64,000 nucleotides of DNA from Diospyros lotus (Eukaryota; Streptophyta; Magnoliopsida; Ericales; Ebenaceae): NCBI RefSeq assembly GCF_014633365.1, contig NC_068344.1, forward strand, positions 15,143,669 to 15,207,668, in the 5' to 3' direction. Below are positions 9,470 through 21,400 of this stretch, one piece after another. The translations under genes and the position numbers were made by a program. Below the pieces are notes generated by a model. It was not told the origin of the DNA. It saw nothing but the letters and a program-made list of their open reading frames with translations, and did not search any database. Numbering within the stretch: the first letter of the stretch is position 1; every line of letters begins with the position of its first letter.

Positions 9470-12400
9470 GTTCAAATTCTCTTCGCTTTTCAACGTGTTT
9501 GTTGGGCTTATGAGCTGCCCGTGTGTTTTGACATTTGAGCAAACTTACCATGAGCGACGTCAAGGGTGTTTGGCTATATTTCTGTAACGCTTATACACGA
9601 ACGTTCGCTCCAAATTTTTGTGGGAAAAAAAATGTGAAATCCAATTAAATTTATGAGCGCCCGAAGCTGCTGGTCCATATTTTGTTTTTGTACTTTTACT
9701 TTTTGTTCTCATTTTTTACGCCAGCAAATTGAGTGTGTGGATGAAGTTCAGAATTGCTTTTGAAGAGGATGTTATATTGATAAATGACCTTTAATTTTTG
9801 GGAAAATGGCTCTCTGATAGCTGCATAAGTAACTTTAAGCTTGATCATGTTACTACTTACTACTACTGCCTTTTCCCCTTTATTCAGTTAGCCTTGGCAG
9901 TGCCCTTGGGTCCTGTAAATTTTTTTTAACATGAAGCAGAAGCAAGCTTAAATTTACTCTTTTCTTTCGGTTAATGGTTTATGAGGAATACAAAATCATT
10001 AAAAAATTGGAATTTCATATGGTGTGGATAAATAAGAAGCTACATTTGAAAACTACTACTTGTTGGATAAGTTACACATTTAGCTTGTGAATAATTGTTT
10101 CCTGGCTTTGTGTTTAAGCCTTGTATTGATTATTTTGGATTTCCCTTCATGATTTGGTCTAGTAATTTGCAAATTTGAAATTGATGATGCTAGTAATTCT
10201 TACAGGTACTGAAACCAGATGTTCAGCTCACTTTTGTGGTTAATAAAATCTCTGTAAATAGAAATGGATCAGCAATACTGCTATCTGGTCCAGATAATCT
10301 ATATGTCATGTACCTCTGTGGCCGAACTTCTATGGGTGATGGTACCTCTATCTGCAGGTATGGTCAAAAGTACAGAATTTTGAATTCTATTCATATTAAC
10401 CAAATGCCAGTAGGCAGTAAGTTACCAGCCTTTCTTAAGATCCTATTGATATGCTACCTTCTCATTTTTTACAAGTTTGAATTATTGTTATTTTTCTTTC
10501 TTTCCTCAAAGTAAAATGTTGAAAAATTTATGCAGTCTATGGATAAGTCTGATCGGTATTGGATTATGCACAGCCATTTGATCATAGGAAGTCAGATCTC
10601 GGGGAATGTGTTACATGAAATTACTGTTCCATATCAATTGAACTTATGTTCAGCTGTGATTTGCTTGATTTGGCCATATGTTGTGGTTAGTGACAGACTG
10701 CCAATAGATCAACTACCTACTTGGTTTGTTGGACTGATTTATGGAAGCTTCTGACCTATCCTACATGTGGAATTTGTACAATCTATGGGTAAGTTTGACT
10801 AGGTATTAGATTATGCATGGCCAGTTGGTTAGGGTAAGCTGGATATCAGGGAACAAGTCAACTAAAATCACTGTTGCATATGTTCAGCTGATGTGATTTG
10901 TGTGCTTAAGCCATATGTTGTGGCACATGACATACTATGATGAGATTCTAAATTTCATTCTGATTGTGTATATTTCAAACTGATTGTTTATATTCCAGCT
11001 GATGTGATTTGCATGCTTAGCTGGACGGGTTCGTGGAAGATTGTGATACCCCACTTGTTTCTAGTTGTGTAGAAGCCCCCAAATGTGGACTTCTACAATC
11101 CTAGCCCTAGCATTCCTTTCTAGTCTGGATGGTTGCAGTAGCATGCTTGACTCCTATGTGGTCAATTTATAGTCACATCATGTAGCCCAGGAATTTTTAT
11201 GGGATTAAGGATATGGAATAATGGGACAAGGGTGATATGTGGGAGGAGTCCACCTCCTTGGACAGAAACCTGAAAATTCCAGATAACTGACCCTAAATAT
11301 GAAGTAAAATATCAGAAGGTATTGAGACTGAATAAACTTCATTAAGCTCTGCTGATAGTACATAGAAAACCCCTATTTATGAACCCCTCTATGTTCTAGA
11401 ACGGACTAGACTCTTAACAAACTTAAATGACTTTTGACCAACATGTTGACTACTTTTGACTATACAGACCCCTTGTTGTGGGAATTAACTTTCCCAAGAC
11501 TCTTTAATTGACTGATTTAATGGAGAGGTTGAAGGATTGGGCTAATACAAAATATCTAGACTCTTAATTAACAAATAAGAAAGAAATTTGTTATTATTGT
11601 CCATCATCACATCGAACAATGTTGATTGAATTTGATGGGTGCTTAATTGTATTACCTGGATGTTGGTAGGGGTTCATTTTTAAAGAGTCCTAGCATAGTT
11701 GTCAAAGGCATGCCTGAGGCGTGTGCCTCATGCAAGGCACAAAGTGCAAGGTGCTTGTGTTGCATAGTGTTAAAACCCTGTTTCTTGTACATTTGTCATC
11801 TTAGATCTTATTTCTTGTTGATTTGATTGTGTTGGAGAATCATGGGAGTACAGCTGGAACTAATTATGGGAAGGTTGAAAAAATGACAGGAAATTATGGC
11901 AGCAGATTTATTGGGCAAGAATTAGGGAAGACAGCTTTTTGATAGACAGTTTTTATGTTCTGTATAAGTGTTGTAAAATATGTAATTTCCATGTACATAG
12001 TTTCCATTTTAGGATTCCTATTCTGTACCTTCTAGCTTATATATAAATAAGAGGAGGAGCTGTGAGGTAGGTTGTCTCTCCTACCATTTCATTCTAGCCT
12101 AATTGCCGAATATTCTAACATGGTATCAGAGCCACGATTAGGCTAGAACTAGGGAGGCACGATCTGGGCAGAATGTTGCAAGAAGAGGTTCAGTCCTCTG
12201 GTGTAACAGGCAACTTAGAATTCTATGAAGGGGTCAAAGCTGCAATGCCTGCTGATAATCTGTCTCTTTTTATAAGCCTGGTGAAGTTGGATGGAAGCAA
12301 CTACTTGGCATGGTCCTGCTCCTGCAAGCTGTTCATCAAGTCCTGCTCCTGCAAGCTGTTCATCAAGGCACAGGGATTGGAAGATTATATCACTGGAGTG

Positions 12401-15400
12401 AAAGTTAAGAAGCCTACTTATGATAATATCAGTGCTCGAAAATGGGAGTTAGAGAATTCCCTTGTCATATCTTGGCTGATAAATTTGATGTAGCCAAGCA
12501 TTGCAAAAGGATACTTACTACTGGATACTGCATGGAAGATCTGGAATGCAGCCTCTCAGACCTACTCACAAATATGGAATGATGATCAGATATATGAAAT
12601 CAGGAAGAAAGTCCATGAGACTAAACAAGGAGAATGGACTGTGGCTTAATAATATGCAGAATTGAGCAGCTTATGACAAGAATTGGACTGCTACTAGAAT
12701 TTTCGGGCTGAATGTCCTACTGATGCCTCTAAAAGTCCAGAAGATTATAGACAAGGAGAGAGTTTTCGATTTCCTGCTAGACTCAATGTAGAGTTCAATT
12801 AGGTAAGAATACAAATTCTAGGTAGACATCCATTCCCAATTCTAAAACAAGCTCATTCCTATGTTCAACAAGAGGAAAGCAGAAGAAATGTCATGCTCCT
12901 ACCCACTACAAACAGTAGGTCAGCCATGGCAGCAAAATCCTCAACTGACAGAAATACTTCCAGTCAAGGGACCACCAATAAAGACCTGCTTCGGTGTGAC
13001 TTTTGTGGGAAACCAAGGCATACTAAAGAGACATGTTGGTCTCTCCATGGTAGACCTAACAGAGGAAGAGGGAAGAAAAATGAAGGCCCTCCTCAAGCAC
13101 ACTTGTCAGAGACTGCACAGACAAAAACTGAATCACGTGCTGAAGTTGGGACTGCCAATCTTTGAAGAGAAGAGTTGGCATTTTTGCAGCAGTTGATGAC
13201 TAAGTTTAAGATGGAATCACCTGCATCATCATCATCATCCTTCCCTACAATACCTTCCTCTCATTATGCCCAAACAGGTAAAATTATTACAATTTTACAG
13301 CACTTAACGTTTCTACCTCATTAGAACAATGTCCCTGGATTATAGACTCTGGAGCCTCAGCACACATGACAGGTTCTTCCAAATCATACCTAAACTATCT
13401 TCCTTGTTTTGGCAGAGACAAAGTAAGTAGATGGAATCCTCTCCCCCATTTCTGGAAAGGGCTCCATAAACTGCACCACATCACTTAAACTTTCTTATGT
13501 GCTCCATGTTCCTAATTTTGCAAATAATCTGTTGTCTTTCAGCTCTCACACATCATTTAAACTGCAAAGTCACCTCTTTTCCCACTTATTATATCTTCCA
13601 GGACTTGAGCACAGGAGAAAGGATTGACTATGGTAGATTGGTTGATGGCTTGTATCTGCTGGACAGCAACCATATCAGTCCTAAATCTGACAGTCAAGCC
13701 CTACAAGCTAACTTGTTGACTACAGCACAGAAGCAGTTGGTTCAGTGGCATTGTAGACTGGCCACACCTCATTTATTGTCTTAGGAAAACAATTTCCAAG
13801 TTTAGCTCAACATTTTAGTCTCAACTGTACTATGTGAGGCTTGTGACTATGCTAAACATACAAGAAATTTTTATCCTACAAACAATAATAAAAGTACTGA
13901 GCCTTTTATGATTATTCACTCAGATGTTTGGGGTCCTAGTAAGGTAATATCACTGACTGGTTATTGACTGCTGTAGCCATACCACTTGGGTTTATTTAAT
14001 GACAACAAAAAGTGAAGCCAATACTTGTTTTCAAACATTTCACAAAATGACTTTTACTCAGTTTGGTGCTTGAACACAGTCAGTTCCTAAACAAGGAACC
14101 TAGGATTTGGATCGAGTATTGAGATGAAAAATCTTGATACTTCCATTCAAAGGTAGAAATTTTACTTATACAAGTTTCTATGCTATCTAGTCCTACTATT
14201 TAGGAGATAATATACAACAGATTTTAGAGTACAAATAAAGCAAGATAATTGGTATTTTTACTCCTATCTACTCCTATTATTTATCCTATTTTTAAGAGTT
14301 CATCTTCATTGTACTTGATCCCTTATCACCATCGAATCATTCTCCTATTGCTGCATATCAGCTACGACTTCTTCTCTTTATGTTAACTCCTTAGCAGCTA
14401 GGACTCTCCACCCCCCCCCCCCCCCCCCTTCAGCCTAGGAATAGATATCTCTCATTCCTAGCTTGTCAATGAGAGTCTCGAAACTTGGTCTTGCCATGGA
14501 TTTGGTGAGAACATCTGCCACTTGTTCTGTTGTGGGAATATATATCAACCTTATATCTCCCTCTTCAATCCCTCATTGGATGAAACTTCGATCAATCCGG
14601 ACATGCTTCATTCTATCATGTTGCACCTGGTTGTTGACAATGCTTATGGCCGACTTGCTATCACAATATAGCCTTGTTGGTTTGGTTAGAGGCATTTGTA
14701 GATCCTCCATTAGTCTCACTATCCAAATTAGTTCACAAATCCCTTGGGCAATTGCCCTAAATTCTGCTTCCGTACTGCTTCTAGCCACAACAGTTTGCTT
14801 CTTACTTCTCCATGTGACTAAGTTCCCCCATAACTTTGTACAGAACCCTGATGTAGACCAACTGTCAATAACTGAGCCTGCCCAATCTGCCCCGGTGTGA
14901 ACCGTTAGCACCTCTTTCATTAGTCTTTTGGAACATCAATCCCTTACCCGATGTGCCTTTTAGGTACCTCAAAATGTGATAAATGGCTGTCAAATGTTGT
15001 TGAGTTGGAGCATGCATAAACTGGCTTATGATGTTAACTGAATAAGCTATGTCTGGCCGTGTTAAGGAAAGATAAATTAATCTTCCAACTAGTCGTTGAT
15101 ACCTCCCCTTGTCAACCGGTGGATCATCATCCCTTCTTTCATACTTCCAATTTCTTTCTAGTGGAGTATATATTGGTTTGCACCCAAGCATACTTGTATC
15201 TTTTAGAAGATCAAGTGTATACTTTCTTTGGGATATTATCATACCTTCTTTCCTCCTTGCTACTTCCATCCCTAAAAAGTATCTCATTGTTCCCAAGTCC
15301 TTTACCTCAAACTCTTCTTTCAATCTCTATTTTAGGGCTGCCATTTCATTGATATCATCCCCTATAATGATAATGTCATCCACATATACTATTAAGATGC

Positions 15401-18400
15401 ATCGTTTTCCATTTCCATGTTTAGTGAATAGAGTATGGTCGGCCTCACCTTGCTTATAGCCAAATTGTTTCAAAGTCGAGCTGAACTTCTTAAACCATGC
15501 ACTAGGAGATTATTTCAAACCATAAAGGGATTTATGTAACTTGCATTCTTTGCCAATTGCTCCTTGTTCCTCAAAACTGGGTGAATCTTCATATATACCT
15601 ACTCTTCTAACTCCATTTAGGAATGCATTCTTGATGTCGAATTGGAACAGTTCCCAATCTAAATTCACAGCAATAGATAGGAGCACCCTAATTGAGTTTA
15701 GTTTTGCCACCGGAGCAAACGTCTCCTTATAGTCTATCCCATGGGTTTGAGAGTACCATTGGGCAACTAACCTTGCTTTATAGCGGTCTATACTTCCATC
15801 TGATTTGTATTTGATGGTAAAAACCCATTTGCAGCCTATAATCTTCTTGGTTTTTGGTAGATCAACCAGTTCCCATGTTTGATTGCTCTCCAACGTCTTC
15901 ATCTCCTCCATCATAGCCTTTTTCCATTTTGGATATCTCAAAGCTTCTTGTTTACTGCCTGGGATGGACACTCCATCCATGGTCGTAGTGAATACCTTAA
16001 ACTGAGGGGATAACTTGGAATAGGTTAGGTAATTTGACATTGGATGTTTTACACAAGACCTTACCCCTTTCCTGATAGTAATTGGCAGATTCAAATCGCT
16101 ATTCACTGTGCTGTTTTCTTCACTTGGTGGACCTGTCCTTGGTTTTAACGATTGGCTGATTTGAGGATCCGGTTGTTTTTGTCTCCTTGAGTATACCTTA
16201 ACAGGTTTTTCAGGACTCAAGTCTCCCTTTATACCAGTCTCCCACTAGTTCAGCTGATGGGTGAATAAGTTTAGAGCTTGAGGCAGGCAGCAATTCAAGG
16301 TTATTTGGGTTACAGGTGGCTGGCTGAGAACAATCAACAGCTTCTGTTTGAACTGGGTCTTCACTTGGAGTAGAGGAGGAGATAGGTAGGATGACCAGCA
16401 TTGAAATAGTGAGATCCCAATCGTTTTCCCCTGTTTGTGATTGATTACTTGAGTGGTAGAATTTAGTTTCATCAAATGGTACATCACAAGAGACAAAGAA
16501 TTTTTGTGATGTAGGACAATAACATTTGTACCCCTTTTGTGTGGGTGAGTAACCAATGAATATGCACTTGAATGCCTTGGGTTCTAGTTTATGGCGATTA
16601 GGGTTTGTTTGGTAGACATACACCACACATCCGAAGACTTTTGGAGGAAGAGTGTTGAGTATCCTAACATGCAGAAAGATGGACATGAGGTTGTGCAATG
16701 GAGTTTGATATTTTAGGACTTTGGTTGGTAGCCTATTGATCAAGTAAGAGGCTGTTAGGACTGCTTCACCCCAATATTTGTTTGGAGTAGAACTAGTAAA
16801 CATTAGGACTCTAGCCACTTCAAGCAAATGACGATTCTTTCTTTCAGCCACTTCGTTTTGTTGGGGTGTATAGGGGCATGTGCTTTGATGTAAGATTCCA
16901 TTTGTGGTGAGGTATTTAGTGAAAGGGTATGAAAAATATTCCCCACTATTATCAGTCCTAAGAATGCAAATAGAGGACTGAAATACGTGGATCAACTTGT
17001 GGAAATTCTGAAAAATTGCACAAACCTTAGATTTTTCCTTCATTAGGTATACCCAACATACTCTTGTGTGGTCATTTATGAAGGTCACAAACCACCTAGC
17101 ACCACTCAAGTTTGGAACCCTAGCTGGTTCCCAAATATCACTATGGATCAAGTGAAACGGTTTGGAAGGAGTATATGGTTTTGGTTGATGAGAACTATGA
17201 GTTTGTTTGGCAAGAATACAATGATCACAATTGAGTACCAAATTGTTTTTATTGATGATAAATCATGGTACAAGTGTTTCAAATATTGAAAATTAGGATG
17301 ACCAAGACGTCTATGCCATAACAAAATTTCAGAATTCAAGCTAACTAAAAGAGAAAAACTAGGAGCTAACTGACTAGGAAGAGCCTTGTTGTCCAATATC
17401 CAACAAAGACCATCATTTTTCTTAGCACTGTCAATCATCTTCCCCGTGGACCGACCTTGAAAAATACAATATGAAGGGAAGAAAGTTACAATGCAATCCA
17501 AATCCTTAGTGAGTTTACTCACTGATAGCAGGCTACATTTCAAATTTGGCACATACAAAACATAATCAAGAGATAAACTAGCCACACACACACTTCCTCT
17601 TCCCTTAATTGAGGATATTGTTCCATCTGTCATTAGAACCATTAGTTCCTTCTCTTTCACCTGAAAATTCTCAAGTATGGTAGTAGATTCGGTCATATGA
17701 TCTGATGCTCCGATATCTACAACCCAATAACACTCACTCATCCTTCTAGTAGTTAAGGAGAACACTGAATTACCTTTTTGTGCTATAGGCATAGAAGGGT
17801 TGTTTGCAAATCCATCTGATTCCTTTGAAATATGGGTGCCATTTAACAATTTTTGTAAGAACTCCACCTGATCAGCTGCAAGATTTAACCCCATACCTTT
17901 TTTTGCCGTCTGAGCACTTGCTATTGTTGCATTCTGAATACTTGTAGCTGCATATGCTGGCCTTTCCTTCTCCTTCCTGCTCCTCAGTTGCCAGTTTGGT
18001 GGCTTTCCATGAAGCTTCTAGCATGTTTGCTTTGTATGATAGGGTTTGTTACAGTGTTCACACCACTATTTGGCCTTAGAAACTTCTTCTCTCTTAGATG
18101 CAGCAAGTGCAAAACCAGTATTTGGTTCTGGTTGAGTCAGTATAACTCATCTCCTACTTTCCTCTTTTTTGACTTCTGCAAAGACTTTTCTGAGAGTTAG
18201 CAGTGGCTTGATACCTAGAAGTCGACCTCTTACTTCATCCAAGTCCAAATTTAGGCCTTGGAGGAAGTCAAAAACCCGCTCTTTCTCCAACATTCTTTTG
18301 TACTTCTGACTGTCACTCAAGCACTCCCACTTTGGATCAGAAAACAAATCCATCTCTTTCCAAAGTTCTACTAGGTTGTTGTAGTATTCGGTGACCCCAA

Positions 18401-21400
18401 GACCACCTTGTTTTGTAGTCCTAATGGTTGCTCTGATCTTAAAACACTGGGTTTTGTTTTCAAGATCAGAGTATAATTCTTGGACTGCATCCCACACCTC
18501 TTTTGCAGTCTTGTAAAACATATAGGTTCGGCCTATCTTTGATTCCATTGAGTTGATCAGCCACACCATGAGAATATAGTTTTCTACTTCCCATCGTTGG
18601 TATTCTGTTGACTCTTCTGGAGGAGTTGGGACAACCCCAGTGAGGTAACCGAACTTCCCTTTTCCTTTGATTACCAAGGTCACAGACTGAAATTTCTTCC
18701 ATTTAACTTATGCTGTGTAATCTGCAACGTCTGGCTATCCATGGTGAGAGTGTTGGCAGGAGTTATGGTCGCCTGTGTGATCGGTGGTTATGGAATTGAA
18801 CTACGAGAGGATTCTTCAATCATAGGAGTTGGGGTTGCTGGATTGGAACTAGCCATGTTGATCGAGAGTCTTGGTTATGATAACCGAGCTCTGATACCAT
18901 GAACACCGTCAGTTCCTAAACAAGGAACCTAGGATTTGGATCGAGTATTGAGATGAAAAATCTTGATACTTCCATTCAAAGGTAGAAATTTTACTTATAC
19001 AAGTTTCTATGCTATCTAGTCCTACTATTTAGGAGATAATATACAACAGATTTTAGAGTACAAATAAATCAAGATAATTGCTATTTTTACTCCTATCTAC
19101 TCCTATTATTTATCCTATTTTTAGGAGTTTATCTTCACCACACTTGATCCCTTATCACCATTGGATCATTCTCCTATTGCTGCATGTCAGCTATGACTTC
19201 TTCTCTTTATGTTAACTCCTTAGCAGCTAGGACTCTCCAACTGTGCTAAAATCAAGGTATTGAGAAATGACAATGGATTGGAGTACAAAGACAAAAGCTT
19301 CCAAGGGTATCTAAGGGACCAAGCGATTGTACATTAGACCAGCTATATAGACACCTTAGCACAAAATGGTGTAGCTGAGAGGAAGAGTTGAAATCTATTG
19401 GAGGTGGCAAGGTCTCTTCTATTTACTATGAGGGTTTTAAAAACCTATTGGGGAGATGCAGTTCTTACAGTTACATATCTCATTAATGGGATGCCCCTAA
19501 AGACTCTTGACTTCAATACTCCATTATAATTGTTGTTAGGACATCATCCTATACAATTCCACCAAAAATATTTGGTTGCACTTGTTATGTAAGAAACCAT
19601 TCCCCTACTATCAGTAAATTGGATCCTAGAGCTCTTAAGTGTGTTTTTGTAGGATATTCTTACAAGTGTTATCATCCTCTTACATGAAGATTATTGGGTA
19701 GTATGTTACATTTTAAGAAGATGAGAGTTACTTTCGAGTTATACTATCTCCTCTTCAGGGGGAGAACTTAGCGAATGAAGAGTTGGAAGAGCTGATAGAG
19801 TTAATAGAGATGTCTCATCATCCTTATCATTCTATACAATGGTTAGAAACAATGAAGACTTCCAATGGTGATGCAGTTGAGTGGGAGGAGAATAAGGATG
19901 TGAATGTGGACAAGAAAATTTTGAAATTGAAGTTGGTGGTGAGAAGGTTGCTTTGGAGGATGAAGAAACTTCGGATTAGGGTCTGATTAGATTAGGCAAG
20001 GGGGAGTTACTAACCTATTTCTGTAGGAAACAAGCCATTTAACACACTCTTCCTAGTCATAAAGAATTCCTGGACTCAACAGACACTGGTAAGTGCTCAA
20101 TTGACCCTAAATCCCTTGTTTCTGATCCTAAACCCATTGTTTTTGATTTGGATCTTCTTGTGGCTATTAGCAAAGGAGTTGGGAGCTGTACTCAACATCC
20201 TATCTCCAAATTTGTTTCTTATGATTCCTTATCTATCCCCTATAGAATTTTTTTGTCATCCTTGGAGTCTGTAACTGTACCTACTGATTGGGAACAAGTT
20301 ATCAATGATTCATGATGGGAAAAAGCAATGATGGAAGAAATGAGGGCTAAAATAAAACTTGGGAACTTTCATCACTTCCAGATGGGAAAAAACTTTTAAG
20401 CTGTAAATGGGTTTTTACAGTCAAACACAAGGCTGATGGGATGGTAGAAAGACTCAAAGCAAGGTTGGTAGCAAAGGGATTCACTCAAACATATGGAGTA
20501 GACTATGAGGAGACATTTGCTCAAGTAGCAAAAATAAATACAATTTGGATTCTACTGTCTTGTGCAGCTATATCAGGGTGGGATTTACATCAACTAGATG
20601 TCAAGAATGCATTCCTGCATGGAGAACTGGAAGAGGAAGTTTATATGGAGGCACTATGTGGATTTACCAATCCAGAGAATGCAGGAAAGGTATGTAGACT
20701 GAAGAAGACCTTGTATGGCCTAAAACAATCTCCTAAGGCTTGGTTTGATCGGTTTAGCAAGACAATGATTAAAATTGGATATCAGCAAAGTAATGCTGAT
20801 CATACTATGTTCTTTAAGAAAGGAGGCGACAAAATCTATGTTGATGACATTGTTGTGATATGAAATGACCCTGAAGAAATACTGAAGCTGAAGGAATATT
20901 TAGAGGAAGAATTTAAGATCAAAGACTTGGGAAGCTAAGTTACTTCCTAGGAATAGAGGTTGCCTGATCAGATAAGGGTATCTTCATTTCTCAAAGGAAG
21001 TATGTCCTAGATTTGCTAGAAGAAACTTGCATGTTAGGGTGCAAACTTGCAGACTCACCTATTGAAGTCAACCACTGGCTCAAGAGTGATGGAAGAGAAG
21101 GCGTTGACAAGGACATATATCAAAGACTAGTGGGTAAGCTAATCTATCTTTCTCATAATAGACAAGATATTGCCTATGCTGTGAGAGTTGTAAGCCAGTT
21201 CATGTAGAACCAAAGTCTACTCGCCTTGAAGCTGTAAACAAGATCCTAAGATACTTAAAATTAACTCTTGGTGAAGGTCTGTTGTTTTCTAACCAAGGTC
21301 ATGCAAATGTTGAAGGATTCACTAATGCAGATTGGGCAAGATTGTATCTCAGTAATGAATTTTAGTTGTAGGATAACAACTAAATCTTAACTGCACGGAC

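Larger units (their letters stand above)
14071..19242 (-). mobile_element. Ty1/copia element B, nearly complete, inside A
   Basis: LTRs of about 340 bp lie at 14071-14410 and 18900-19242. The duplication GTGCT flanks the element (14066-14070 and 19243-19247), and removing it rejoins the integrase of element A. On the minus strand the right LTR ends ...GTGTTCA followed at once by TGGTATCAGAGC (primer site, 18888-18899). The purine tract by the other LTR has become an 18-base G run (plus C, 14411-14428). By eye the LTRs differ at about 13 of 340 sites, so B is much younger than A. Element B is antisense to NUP88. Confidence 0.9.
12121..21345 (+). pseudogene. Ty1/copia element A, broken polyprotein, split by element B
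   Basis: Domains run in copia order on the plus strand, within NUP88 intron 2. A gag of the UBN2 type (12173 on) contains a perfect 27-bp tandem duplication (12314-12340 and 12341-12367). A zinc knuckle reads [14 protein letters not shown] (near 13000). The protease core is [11 protein letters not shown] (near 13335). A GAG-pre-integrase block and the start of the integrase (SDVWGP) run to 14070. Element B then interrupts. The integrase resumes at 19248. The reverse transcriptase (20441-20863) has [41 protein letters not shown] and YVDDI. RNase H stops at GFTNADWA near 21345 with no 3' LTR. Many stops and frameshifts show a dead copy. Confidence 0.85.
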
